A stretch of 47,906 nt of DNA from Candidatus Poribacteria bacterium (GTDB lineage: Bacteria > Poribacteria > WGA-4E > WGA-3G), in NCBI GenBank assembly GCA_022820835.1, contig JAJEET010000110.1, positions 1 through 47,906 of the forward strand, given 5' to 3'. The position numbers and the translations under genes were made by a program. Under the pieces are notes generated by a model. It searched no databases and was not told the origin of the DNA. It saw only the letters and a program-made list of their open reading frames with translations. Position 1 is the first letter of the stretch; each line of letters begins with the position of its first letter. Below are positions 7,102 through 15,469 of this stretch, in pieces.

Positions 7102-9780
7102 ATGAGAAAACAAAACTCTCCCGCAAAGAATACGACGCGTAAACGTGGTAAAACCAAGAAAACGGAAGAGAACCCTGAATTGATGGACCGGACCTCGGAA
7201 AATACCGTTCTTGAAACTTGGGAAAAAGCCACTGTATTCCCACTCGTCAACAAGAAAACGACACCTACAGCTCGCACCGCGTCGAAAGCAAAGTCGCAAC
7301 GCCAAGCCTCTCAAACGGAGACCTACGTCCTTCGCGAAATTCCGACTTCTGTTGATGCACTCACCCACGACACACTCTGCAGGAAAATCTGCCAAGATGT
7401 CTTCCTCAAAGCGTCTCTAATGCAAGGGCATCAGGTCGTACATGTACCAGCATGGGAAACCTACCCGTTCTGGATAGAAGAAATTGTCATAGCAGACGCA
7501 AAACCCAAATCTCCGATCAAACCGTCTATTCTCCGTAAACGATGTCGCTCACGTCACAAGCAAGAATTAGGAACCCAGAAACAGAAACTCTATCAACTCG
7601 GTATTTTCGCTGATTGGGCAGCTTCGCAGAAAACCCTCGAATCTCGGCAAGAGGCACGGCTCATCGCACTCATAAGCAGACTCCGTGATTCTGACTACCT
7701 ACACGACCTACCACAATTGAGTCCATGGTGCCCAAAATGCGCAACCCCGCTTAACAAAACGAATCTTTTACAGGCACAGACACATGTGTTGAACGGTTAC
7801 ATCAAGTTCCCCTTTAGCTTAGGGTTGGAAGAATTTGGGGTCGATGTCTCCTTTTGCATCCAAATACAGCATCTCTGGGAGTTAGCTGGCACCATTGAAC
7901 TCGGCATTACGAGCGACACAACCTACCTGCTTACAAAAAACGATGAGGAATATCTACTATTCGCCGCACCCCAATTTGAACACTACTGTAAACACCTTGC
8001 TAAGGAAGACACGCAGCCTGAACTCGTTAAAGAAATTGATGCAACCGAACTGGCACAATATGTCGTGGCACATCCGATCTTTCCATCAAAAGAATTAAAC
8101 ATTACGCTCATACCTGAACCCGTTGTGGCAAAAATCGCTGACGAATTGACACACTCCCTAAAATCCGGCGTTATCCCGCTAAATCCAGCACATGATCAAC
8201 TCAGTTACGATATCGCGCAAGCGTTAGACATCAATGCGATACCTATCTTTGATGAGACCGGAAAATTCACTGAAGAAGCCGGTCAATTGTGTGGTCTATA
8301 TCTCTTTGATGCCGAAAAGTTTATCGTCCCGCAACTCGAAAAATACGGATGCCTCCTAAAGACGAACAACGATGAAATACAGGAACCCCACTGTCCGCGC
8401 TGCAAGGAATTCGCCGTTTTTCGCCCATGCTCTACATGGGTGTTCTCTATTTCAAATAACCGAGACACCGCTGTTTCACTCAAAGCAGAAGAATATTGGG
8501 ATAATTACGGTGAAACAGAACATAAACATATCGGTGATGTCCGAAACATTGTCCATAATTTCAGAGACCTGCAAGTTTCAACACAACGCCAATGGGGAAT
8601 GCCGCTCCCAATCCTACTCTGTGACCAATGTGATACACCGCTCACCGATAAAAATGCACTCACAGCCATCCGTAATTCCATCCAACGCAGCTTTGAATTC
8701 TGGTTCGGATTAAGCATCGAAGAACTCTTGCCTGCCGATACGCGTTGTGCAAACTGCAATTCATCTGACTTCCGTAAAGAGGCGACGCTGATTGACAGCC
8801 ATTTTGCGAATCTGCTTCAAATCATTGACAACTCCGATTTCAAGAAACCACCCGGCGGACACACCAGTATCATGTTTGTCCCTCATACGAAGGCTGACAA
8901 TTATGAGTGGATAAAATGGCTCGCGGAGATCAGTGTCATCTCCGCCGCACTCAGCAGAAGCCGGCCCATTAAAGAAAGTCAACCCTTTAAGCAACTAAAA
9001 CTTAAAACATTACCCCAAATTAATAGCAATATCCAAATTGATGACGCATTTCTCAACAAATATCCGGCAGACGTGGTCCGCCTCGTCGTTATAACGCCTA
9101 ACAATAACACAAGACAGATGAAAGCCGAACGGCTCGAAGAACTTGCCAAAAAACAACTAACAGAATATCAGCAGCTGCACGCAGTGTTCGATGAGATCAG
9201 CGGTTATCTCTATCCGCTCCTTCTCGATTCTCATTCAGAACTCCATAAAGATGAACCCGAGATCGAAACAAGTTTTGCAAGTGCCCCAACGCATACGGAC
9301 CTCGAGTCTTCAGGAACAGAACAGACAGGGCAAACGACAACCGATAAATCACTCCAAATCGATGCACTTGTAAGAGCCGTCGCAGCGCAGCTTCTACAAG
9401 AGGTACAGCACGCATATCAAGCAGCGGATTTTCATGGAATGTGGAAAATGTTAACCGATTTCTGTCAAGACGACCTGCGCTATTATGTCCGCACTTTGGA
9501 ATCCCGTCCAACGAAAACGCTGAGCGCAGCACAGATGACGCTTTCACATATAACAACCTCACTCCTGCAACGTCTGGCACCGTTAACACCGTTTTTAGCC
9601 GAACATTTCTATCAACGCACTTCTATAGACGTTGTAAACGGAAACCATAGCATTTTCCAAAGAAACTGGCACGACCTCTCGACGCTGACCGAAAATAGCT
9701 CGATGCCTTCCAATATGAAAAATGACGATCCGAAAGCGGAATGGGAGGCACGCAAAAGTGAATACGAACCAAACTCCTAA
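7102..9780 (+). CDS. Isoleucyl-tRNA synthetase-like protein lacking catalytic motifs
   Basis: The 892-residue product follows class Ia IleRS almost end to end: VLETWEKATVF near 36, the MQGHQVVHVPAW segment near 107, an editing-domain equivalent at about 230-400 with NPAHDQLSYD and DETGKFTEEAGQLCGL, STQRQWGMPLP near 493, YPADVVRLVV near 654, and an anticodon-domain-like DDLRYYVRTLESR near 792. Four zinc-knot CxxC pairs persist (210/213, 431/434, 507/510, 549/552). However, HIGH is replaced by ALTHD near 86, the editing WTTTPWT is unrecognisable near 257, the GWDCHGLPIE segment reads AWETYPFWIEE, and KMSKS is PQINSN near 638. It occupies the normal ileS position directly before lspA. The Lys-rich first 20 residues are extra. 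Loss of aminoacylation is inferred. A working ileS must exist elsewhere if this is correct. Confidence 0.85.
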   Translation: MRKQNSPAKNTTRKRGKTKKTEENPELMDRTSENTVLETWEKATVFPLVNKKTTPTARTASKAKSQRQASQTETYVLREIPTSVDALTHDTLCRKICQDVFLKASLMQGHQVVHVPAWETYPFWIEEIVIADAKPKSPIKPSILRKRCRSRHKQELGTQKQKLYQLGIFADWAASQKTLESRQEARLIALISRLRDSDYLHDLPQLSPWCPKCATPLNKTNLLQAQTHVLNGYIKFPFSLGLEEFGVDVSFCIQIQHLWELAGTIELGITSDTTYLLTKNDEEYLLFAAPQFEHYCKHLAKEDTQPELVKEIDATELAQYVVAHPIFPSKELNITLIPEPVVAKIADELTHSLKSGVIPLNPAHDQLSYDIAQALDINAIPIFDETGKFTEEAGQLCGLYLFDAEKFIVPQLEKYGCLLKTNNDEIQEPHCPRCKEFAVFRPCSTWVFSISNNRDTAVSLKAEEYWDNYGETEHKHIGDVRNIVHNFRDLQVSTQRQWGMPLPILLCDQCDTPLTDKNALTAIRNSIQRSFEFWFGLSIEELLPADTRCANCNSSDFRKEATLIDSHFANLLQIIDNSDFKKPPGGHTSIMFVPHTKADNYEWIKWLAEISVISAALSRSRPIKESQPFKQLKLKTLPQINSNIQIDDAFLNKYPADVVRLVVITPNNNTRQMKAERLEELAKKQLTEYQQLHAVFDEISGYLYPLLLDSHSELHKDEPEIETSFASAPTHTDLESSGTEQTGQTTTDKSLQIDALVRAVAAQLLQEVQHAYQAADFHGMWKMLTDFCQDDLRYYVRTLESRPTKTLSAAQMTLSHITTSLLQRLAPLTPFLAEHFYQRTSIDVVNGNHSIFQRNWHDLSTLTENSSMPSNMKNDDPKAEWEARKSEYEPNS

Positions 9781-10270
9781 AAAAAATATATGGCAAAATA
9801 TTATCCCCTTAATTTGTGTGGCGTTGCCTGTCTTAATACTTGATTGGGGAACCAAACGGCTCGTGGAAAATTATATCGCGCTGGAAAGTAGGGGCATCCA
9901 GATTATCCCCGGTTTCTTCAACCTTCGACACGACAGAAACTCCGGGGCAGCTTTCGGGGTACTTGCAGGACATCGATTCTTGCTCATTTTTATTACCGTT
10001 GTCGCACTGATCTTTATCTTCGCTTATTATCTCCGATTCAGGGAGAGCCGGTGGATGCAGGTCTCCTTAGGGTTTCTACTCGGTGGTGCTATCGGGAACT
10101 TCATTGACAGAATCTTTTTAGGCGAAGTGATTGACTTCCTTCAGTTCGGTATCGCCAGTAAAGGTCTCTTTTGGCCCACTTTTAACGTCGCTGATATTTC
10201 TATCTGTATCGGAGCAGGCATGCTCATTGTTTACCTATTCCAAAATCGTAACCAGCACCAAGAAACCTGA
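9758..10270 (+). CDS. lspA: Lipoprotein signal peptidase (signal peptidase II)
   Basis: LspA removes signal peptides from lipidated prolipoproteins in the inner membrane. The product has the family's four membrane helices. It also has ILDWGTKRLVE near the N-terminus, the RNSGAAFGVL segment, and both catalytic aspartates in GNFIDRI and FNVADISI. The frame opens at ATG 9722, but GTG 9758 with GGAGG at 9744-9748 (9-base spacing) gives the normal N-terminus and overlaps the IleRS-like gene by 23 bases, so 170 residues are called. ileS-lspA adjacency is a conserved arrangement. A substrate candidate in the window is the lipoprotein at 17552. Confidence 0.94.
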   Translation: MNTNQTPKKNIWQNIIPLICVALPVLILDWGTKRLVENYIALESRGIQIIPGFFNLRHDRNSGAAFGVLAGHRFLLIFITVVALIFIFAYYLRFRESRWMQVSLGFLLGGAIGNFIDRIFLGEVIDFLQFGIASKGLFWPTFNVADISICIGAGMLIVYLFQNRNQHQET

Positions 10271-10352
10271 CGCATCAGCCACAGTACATATTCACTGAGT
10301 CGGATATATACAGTGGACATCGAATCCTATTCTGCATTTATGGAGAAGCGCT

Positions 10353-10901
10353 GTGTATAAATTTAGCACCCGATTGCTCTTGATAAGTTTAGTTTCCCTT
10401 TCTTGGGTAACGTCCCAGGCAACAGCACAACTTCAGCCGGAACCGCCGGCAGAAGAAGACCATGCTGACTATAGCGAAAGCGCATTACGGCGATTTGAGA
10501 TTATTACGCTCAGTTCGCTACCCTTTACCGCTATTCATAGTTACCTCGCTGTTAGGGGTGTAAAGATGTATCGTGAGAATCTGTTCGCACCTGAATTGAC
10601 ACCACAGGACTATCGCATCGTTGGAATCGGTGCCGTTTCGTTGTCTCTTTTTATCGGTGTGTGGGATTGGTTCCATACACGCAACGTTGACCGCTCTGCC
10701 CCACGCGTGCCAGAACCCAAAGAACCGCCAACTGAAGAACAAGACCCCGAAGGCACCATTGCTCGCTTGTCTAAAGTGGATCCATACATAGCAAGGTATC
10801 GGGCAATCTCCCGAGAGACCTCACTAAATAATAGGTTCAATAGATGGGCAAATGATCCTGCCATCGGTTTGGCGATACCCCTCCTTCAGATTCGTTTCTG
10901 A
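10353..10901 (+). CDS. Secreted or membrane protein of unknown function
   Basis: The 182-residue product begins with a signal peptide (hydrophobic about residues 8-22, cleavage likely after SQATAQ), then a Pro/Glu-rich linker. Two moderately hydrophobic segments follow, near 51-70 (IITLSSLPFTAIHSYLAVRG) and 91-107, then a Pro/Glu linker (EPKEPPTEEQDPEG) and a basic C-terminus. Translation starts at GTG 10353 with GGAGAAG 7 bases upstream. No family was recognised. A periplasmic or envelope role is inferred from the signal and helices. Confidence 0.7.
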   Translation: MYKFSTRLLLISLVSLSWVTSQATAQLQPEPPAEEDHADYSESALRRFEIITLSSLPFTAIHSYLAVRGVKMYRENLFAPELTPQDYRIVGIGAVSLSLFIGVWDWFHTRNVDRSAPRVPEPKEPPTEEQDPEGTIARLSKVDPYIARYRAISRETSLNNRFNRWANDPAIGLAIPLLQIRF

Positions 10902-11001
10902 ATTTTTTAACTGTGGCCCCTCGCTCATCATGGATGTTTTTTAATTCACTATTTTCTTAAATGAAGATAAAGACGGATTTCTTATTAACCTCTTCATTGA
11001 A

Positions 11002-11025
11002 ATCTCCATTCTTCAGAATGGAGAT
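11002..11025. repeat. Perfect 10-bp hairpin with TTCA loop upstream of the toxin-antitoxin pair
   Basis: ATCTCCATTC (11002-11011) pairs perfectly with GAATGGAGAT (11016-11025) around TTCA. Such short TTCA-loop hairpins are typical of IS200/IS605-family ends. A weaker one, CAGTC-TTTA-GACTG (11873-11886), lies just beyond the toxin-antitoxin genes. An element remnant is possible but not shown. Confidence 0.4.
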
Positions 11026-11129
11026 GGGGCGATGCTAAGGGTTTTCACATCGCGACTGTGTTTGAATTAACAGACAGGCATGATCGCGTCTATTTTTACC
11101 CATATATAATTGATTTTTAGTTGATTTAA

Positions 11130-11175
11130 TTGTAGAATTAAATTACCTTTGTGTATATTGTATAACATAAGGTAA
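11130..11175 (+). promoter_or_regulatory. Toxin-antitoxin promoter with flanking inverted repeat
   Basis: TATATT (11154-11159) is a likely -10, with TTGTAG (11130-11135) as a weak -35 at 18-base spacing. An inverted repeat, TTACCTT (11143-11149) with AAGGTAA (11169-11175), straddles the -10. This is the placement expected for autorepression by the antitoxin complex. Confidence 0.45.
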
Positions 11176-11179
11176 CTTA

Positions 11180-11518
11180 ATGATGGATGAAATAAAAATA
11201 GAAATTTTTAAGACCAATAGTGGTAAAGAACCTTTTACTGAATGGATTAACTCAATCAGGGATCAAACTACACGTGATAAAATTCTAAGGAGGCTTAGGC
11301 GTGTAGAAAACGGTAATGTAGGTAGTTTTAAACCATTAGTAACACCTAAGGCAATTTGTGAATTTAGATTTGGTTTTGGAGCAGGCTATCGTATTTATTT
11401 TCGTTTCTTATCTCGCTCAAATATATTAATACTTTGTGGAGGTGATAAATCATCACAAAAATTCGACATCAAACGTGCCGAAAATTATTACTCACAATAT
11501 CTGGAGAATCAGTTATGA
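11180..11518 (+). CDS. HigB/RelE-like type II toxin (Gp49 family)
   Basis: The 112-residue product fits the phage-derived Gp49-like/HigB branch of RelE-fold toxins. It has an N-terminal strand ending in SGKEPFTEWINSI, a helix with RDKILRRLRRVENGN, then KPLVTPKAICEFRFGFGAGYRIYF, whose Arg and Tyr positions match the RNase core, and a final strand ILILCGGDKSSQ. Such toxins cleave ribosome-bound mRNA. It precedes and overlaps its partner by 4 bases (ATGA); toxin-first order is typical of HigBA. The pair is visibly richer in A and T than its neighbours, suggesting acquisition. Confidence 0.88.
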   Translation: MMDEIKIEIFKTNSGKEPFTEWINSIRDQTTRDKILRRLRRVENGNVGSFKPLVTPKAICEFRFGFGAGYRIYFRFLSRSNILILCGGDKSSQKFDIKRAENYYSQYLENQL

Positions 11519-11850
11519 AACAATTTAGAACTTTGAATGATATTATGATGGAGAGACTTTCGGATCCAGAAAACGCTGCTAATTATCTTAAGGTTTGTGT
11601 AGAAGAATACCTAGATGATGGCGATTTGTCTTTTCTGCTTAAAGAAATTAAGAGTATTATAGAAGCCCAAGGTGGAATTAATGAGATTTCTAAGTTTATT
11701 AAAATTAGCCCCAGAGAATTAGATAGAGGTATATTCGGCTATAATTCACCACAATTGAATATAATCTACTCAATTATTAAATCATTAAGAAATCAGGTTC
11801 CAAAAGAAAACCTCACAAAGCAGTTAAATATAAGTATTCCTACCGACTAA
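11515..11850 (+). CDS. HigA/HI1420-type antitoxin
   Basis: The 111-residue product resembles the addiction-module antidote family exemplified by HI1420. An N-terminal helix (IMMERLSDPENAANYLKVCVEE) is followed by a short linker and a helix-turn-helix at about residues 55-95 (GGINEISKFIKISPRELDRG onward). It would neutralise the upstream toxin and repress the operon. It starts inside the toxin's last codons (ATGA), so the two are coupled. Low GC and AT-type codon use match the toxin. Confidence 0.85.
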   Translation: MKQFRTLNDIMMERLSDPENAANYLKVCVEEYLDDGDLSFLLKEIKSIIEAQGGINEISKFIKISPRELDRGIFGYNSPQLNIIYSIIKSLRNQVPKENLTKQLNISIPTD

Positions 11851-11983
11851 ATTAAGATGTGCACGAAATTTCCAGTCTTTAGACTGTGGAGGATTCAAGT
11901 TCCCAATTCGTGTCACTTCAGGGGAAATCCATCTTCTGAGAATGAAAAGAAACGGACCAAAAGGCTAATAGTTAAAAACTAAA

Positions 11984-12931
11984 ATGCGTATTCTTTTTAT
12001 GGGGACCAGTGAGTTCGCCGTTCCGGCACTCAAGGGACTCATCAGCCACAAATTTGAACTCATCGGTGTCGTCACACAACCTGACCGACCCAGTGGACGC
12101 GGAAAACGCCTGCGTCCGCCGCCTGTTAAAGTCGTCGCTGCGGAACAGAAGCTGCCGATTTATCAACCCGAAAAAGTCAGAGACCCGAACTTCGTCCGCA
12201 CCCTCGAACGTCTCGCCCCTGATGTGGCTGTCGTCGCGGCATTCGGTCAACTTTTACCGCAAACCGTTTTGGATATCCCGCCCTGTGGAACCATCAACTT
12301 GCACCCCTCTCTGCTACCGAAATACAGAGGTGCAGCCCCTATTCAGTGGGCATTGATTAACGGCGAAACCGAAACTGGTGTGACACTCATGCTACTCGAC
12401 GCCGGCGAGGATACCGGCGATATTATTTCTGCTATCCGCATCCGAATCCAAGATGAGGACACAGCCTTTACATTGACAGAACAATTGGCACAACTCGGTG
12501 CCGAACAACTCGTCGAACGTCTGTCCGAAATGTCGGGCGATAGACCACCGGCATCAACACCGCAGAACAACGCCGAGGCAACGCACGCACCACGCCTGAC
12601 AAAAGAGATCGGAGAGGTTAACTGGCATTACCCCGCAACGACAATTTACAACCTCGTTAGAGGCACCGCAATCTGGCCCGGCGCGTACACTTTCTTTCGA
12701 GACAATCTAAGATTGAAAATTATCAACTGCCAACCGCTTCCACAGCTGCTCGATGCACCGCCGGGAACACTCGAAATCGTCGAAAAACGGAAACTACTCG
12801 TTGCGACTTCTGAGGGCGCACTTCAACTCCTGAAGATTCAACCCGCAACCAAAAAGGCTATGGAAGCAGGCGATTTTATTAACGGGTACCAAGTCCAGAC
12901 CGGTGAACAACTTTATACGGCATTATTATGA
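11984..12931 (+). CDS. fmt: Methionyl-tRNA formyltransferase
   Basis: Fmt formylates initiator Met-tRNA using 10-formyl-tetrahydrofolate. The 315-residue product shows MGTSEFAVPAL at the N-terminus, the flexible loop PSGRGKRLRPPPVK, the catalytic Asn-His-Asp set in TINLHPSLLPKYRGAAPI and LDAGEDTGDI, and a C-terminal OB-like domain. Length is normal. The ribosome site is weak. It is the first gene of a tightly packed set (PASTA protein, rpe, rsmE), with its stop overlapping the next ATG by 4 bases. Confidence 0.96.
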   Translation: MRILFMGTSEFAVPALKGLISHKFELIGVVTQPDRPSGRGKRLRPPPVKVVAAEQKLPIYQPEKVRDPNFVRTLERLAPDVAVVAAFGQLLPQTVLDIPPCGTINLHPSLLPKYRGAAPIQWALINGETETGVTLMLLDAGEDTGDIISAIRIRIQDEDTAFTLTEQLAQLGAEQLVERLSEMSGDRPPASTPQNNAEATHAPRLTKEIGEVNWHYPATTIYNLVRGTAIWPGAYTFFRDNLRLKIINCQPLPQLLDAPPGTLEIVEKRKLLVATSEGALQLLKIQPATKKAMEAGDFINGYQVQTGEQLYTALL

Positions 12932-13908
12932 ATCGCATTAATGATACCCTATTTGCTGTCGTCAAGGTTTTACTCTACCTCTCAATCCTGGCTGGTATAG
13001 TCGGCATGCTAATCGTTTTTCTGGTCATCCCGCGATGGGTTCGGACAGAAGAGGTACTCGTGCCGAACATTATCGGTAAGACCTACTATGAAGCCGTTCC
13101 AGTCCTCGATAAAGTTGGACTCCGCCCCGCAAAAGAGATTCACGAAGCAAGTAGTGAGGCACCAAGAGGTGAAATCATCGAACAAGATCCAGAACCGAAT
13201 TTTAGAATCAAATACTACCAGCCGGTCACGATTACCGTCAGCATAGGGGTCGAATTGGCTCCGGTTCCCTCTGTTATCGGAAAATCCCAGCACGCTGCTA
13301 TTGAAACACTCAGAAGTGCCGGTTTTCAGGCGAATAAGGTTGCCAGCGTCCATTCCGAAACCTATCTACAAGATACCGTTATCGCGCAAACCCCGCCAGA
13401 AGGCGGCGGACAGCGACGTGGAACCAAAGTTAATCTCTTGATAAGTGAGGGACCTTCACCACAATCCATACAACTCCCAAATTTCCAAGGACAGACGGCT
13501 ACGGAAGTGCTTGTCGCTTTAGAAGCCGTAGGACTCAATGTTGAAACCATCTATAGCTCACATCCGAAAATTCCCGAAGGTTCAATTATTACGCACAAGC
13601 CAGCCGGCGGTGTACTCGTGAAAACCGGTGACCTCATCCTGCTCGAAATAAGCGGACAAGAATCCCAGGAAAATGTCGGTAGACTGCTCCCCTTCAAGTA
13701 CAAGGTCACAGAAGCGGAAAATCGGAACCTGTCACGGCACGTCAAAATTCTTATCGTTGATGATTCAGGTGAACGCATCGTAATTGATCAATTGTATGCA
13801 CCCGGCGCAGAGATTGACCTTGAACGCAAAGGTGTGTATGTCTTTGGACAAACACAGGTGATCGCCCTTGAGAATGACGAAAAAATACTCGAAAAAATTT
13901 ATAAATAG
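12928..13908 (+). CDS. Membrane-anchored protein with three PASTA domains
   Basis: The 326-residue product has one membrane helix (about residues 13-36), three PASTA repeats (about 40-107, 109-175 and 178-245), each with the VP(N/S)(I/V)IGK or LPNFQGQT start and the P-x-G turn, and a C-terminal domain (about 246-326) not recognised. PASTA domains bind peptidoglycan or mediate dimerisation. There is no kinase or transpeptidase domain, so this is a stand-alone envelope PASTA protein. It overlaps fmt by 4 bases and precedes rpe by 23 bases, as in many bacterial fmt-PASTA-rpe clusters. Confidence 0.9.
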   Translation: MNRINDTLFAVVKVLLYLSILAGIVGMLIVFLVIPRWVRTEEVLVPNIIGKTYYEAVPVLDKVGLRPAKEIHEASSEAPRGEIIEQDPEPNFRIKYYQPVTITVSIGVELAPVPSVIGKSQHAAIETLRSAGFQANKVASVHSETYLQDTVIAQTPPEGGGQRRGTKVNLLISEGPSPQSIQLPNFQGQTATEVLVALEAVGLNVETIYSSHPKIPEGSIITHKPAGGVLVKTGDLILLEISGQESQENVGRLLPFKYKVTEAENRNLSRHVKILIVDDSGERIVIDQLYAPGAEIDLERKGVYVFGQTQVIALENDEKILEKIYK

Positions 13909-13931
13909 AACAGCACCGAAGGAGCTACCAA

Positions 13932-14591
13932 ATTCCGTATCCTAAAATCGCACCCTCACTCCTCGCTGCAGACTTCAGCCGTTTCGGTGATGAAGTCAAA
14001 CGGATGGTCGATGCTGGCGCGGATATGCTTCATTTTGACGTTATGGACGGCGAATTTGTGCCAAACTTCGCTATCAGTCCACCGCTTATTGCTGCCGTCC
14101 GTCAAATAACAGAAATCCCTTATGATGTCCATATCATGGTGACGCACCCCCTCCGCTATATCGACACACTCGCCGAGGCAGGTGCAGATTTCATTACGTT
14201 TCACATCGAAAGCAGTGATGAACCCAACGAAGTCATTTCAGCGATTAAGGCACATAATATTAAACCCGGCTTAGCATTTTCACCGAAAACGCCTACCTCT
14301 GCCGTCACCCCCTACCTTTCAGATGTTGACTTGATCCTACCGATGAGTGTTGAACCCGGATTCGGTGGACAAACCTTCCAACCGAGCACTTTCGAGAAAA
14401 TAGCGGAGTTGCATCAAACGGCACAAAAATTGGGACAACGGCTTGACATCTCGATTGATGGCGGTGTAACCACAGAAATCGCACCGCGTGCTATCCGTGA
14501 AGGCGCGACAATTCTCGTCGCTGGCACCGCTATCTTCCGCAGCCAACAGCCAGAGACAGTTATTGAAAAACTCCGCACAGGGAACGAGTGA
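13932..14591 (+). CDS. rpe: Ribulose-phosphate 3-epimerase, apparent ATT start
   Basis: Rpe interconverts ribulose-5-phosphate and xylulose-5-phosphate in the pentose phosphate pathway. The TIM-barrel motifs are complete: KIAPSLLAADFS at the N-terminus, HFDVMDGEFVPN, YDVHIMV, MSVEPGFGGQ and SIDGGV. The first in-frame ATG (14004) would delete the first strand and helix. Upstream in frame there is no ATG, GTG, TTG or CTG as far as the stop at 13902, but GAAGGAGC (13918-13925) stands 6 bases before ATT 13932. AUU initiation giving 219 residues is the simplest reading, matching the usual length. A single-base sequencing error (ATG read as ATT) is the alternative. The stop overlaps the rsmE start. 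Confidence 0.9.
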   Translation: MPYPKIAPSLLAADFSRFGDEVKRMVDAGADMLHFDVMDGEFVPNFAISPPLIAAVRQITEIPYDVHIMVTHPLRYIDTLAEAGADFITFHIESSDEPNEVISAIKAHNIKPGLAFSPKTPTSAVTPYLSDVDLILPMSVEPGFGGQTFQPSTFEKIAELHQTAQKLGQRLDISIDGGVTTEIAPRAIREGATILVAGTAIFRSQQPETVIEKLRTGNE

Positions 14592-15328
14592 TGCACACCT
14601 TTTACGTTCCGCCGCTTCAGATCCGCACTGATATTGCCAGGATCACGGATTCAGAGCATCACCATCTACGCAATGTGCTCCGTATAACGCCGGGTGAAAC
14701 TGTCCGAATTATTGATGGACAAGGCAATGTTTATACCGGAGAAGTGCGCGATAGTGGAACAAAAAACGTTTCCAGTGAAGTTAGGATCCTCAGCCATGAA
14801 TTTCACCCAAGCGTACCACCTGCGATGACACTCTTCCAAGCACTCCCCAAGAACAATAAGATGGAGTTGATTCTTCAAAAGACAACCGAAATCGGTGTCA
14901 CACAGATTGTGCCGTTACACACAGAATACGCCTTGAAAAAACCGAGTCGAAACCGTTATGAACGCTGGCACCGTGTTATCATCTCTGCTACAAAGCAGTC
15001 TAAACGCGCATGGTTACCTGAATTATGCGACCCGCAGACCTTTCAAACCTCCCTCACACAACTTGATCATTTTTCGCTCCGTCTATTCCTCAACCCGGAT
15101 CCGAATCAGGCATTATACACACAGCACATTAGAGAAGTCTTACAGAACGCATCGCAGGCAACCGCCATCGCGCTCTTTGTGGGTCCAGAGGGTGGTTTTT
15201 CTCATACGGAAATCAGCGCAGCAAGTGAGAACGGATGCGTCCCCGTAACGCTCGGCACAAACATTTTACGTACCGAAACCGCCGCCATCGTCGCAGTCGC
15301 CGCCATCGCCTATGAATACCAATTGTGA
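14591..15328 (+). CDS. rsmE: 16S rRNA (uracil1498-N3)-methyltransferase
   Basis: RsmE methylates U1498 of 16S rRNA using S-adenosylmethionine. The product has the N-terminal PUA-like part (TDSEHHHLRNVLRITPGE) and the SPOUT domain with KTTEIGVTQIVPL, the SAM-knot segment FVGPEGGFSHTEI, and the final LGTNILRTETAAIVA. ATG 14591 overlaps the rpe TGA (TGATG). A GTG at 14588 is also in frame, one codon earlier. Length (245 residues) is typical. It is the last gene of the fmt-PASTA-rpe-rsmE set. Confidence 0.95.
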   Translation: MHTFYVPPLQIRTDIARITDSEHHHLRNVLRITPGETVRIIDGQGNVYTGEVRDSGTKNVSSEVRILSHEFHPSVPPAMTLFQALPKNNKMELILQKTTEIGVTQIVPLHTEYALKKPSRNRYERWHRVIISATKQSKRAWLPELCDPQTFQTSLTQLDHFSLRLFLNPDPNQALYTQHIREVLQNASQATAIALFVGPEGGFSHTEISAASENGCVPVTLGTNILRTETAAIVAVAAIAYEYQL

Positions 15329-15386
15329 AATGGATTTCCTGCTCGTGGCGCACCGCAATAAAATTACATAGTTCACGCGAACCTCT

Positions 15387-15420
15387 TTGCTGACGGCTAA
15401 TCGCTGACAACTGATCGCCT
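15387..15420. repeat. Dispersed repeat copy (GCTGACGGCTAATCGCTGACAACT)
   Basis: The copy resembles the right half of the 28060-28172 element and lies just upstream of a strong promoter. The palindromic part is reduced here. Confidence 0.45.
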
Positions 15421-15432
15421 TTAAAAAATCTA

Positions 15433-15461
15433 TTGACAAACTTCCACGCCTTTTGTAAAAT
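15433..15461 (+). promoter_or_regulatory. Near-consensus promoter giving a leaderless mRNA
   Basis: TTGACA (15433-15438) and TAAAAT (15456-15461) are separated by 17 bases. Only 8 bases lie between the -10 and ATG 15470, so transcription should begin at or within two bases of the start codon. No Shine-Dalgarno site is present. Confidence 0.65.
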
Positions 15462-15469
15462 TCCCGATT

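Noticed and set aside
14004..14591. rpe starting at the first ATG
   Set aside because: Would remove the conserved KIAPSLLAADFS strand and leaves no ribosome site.
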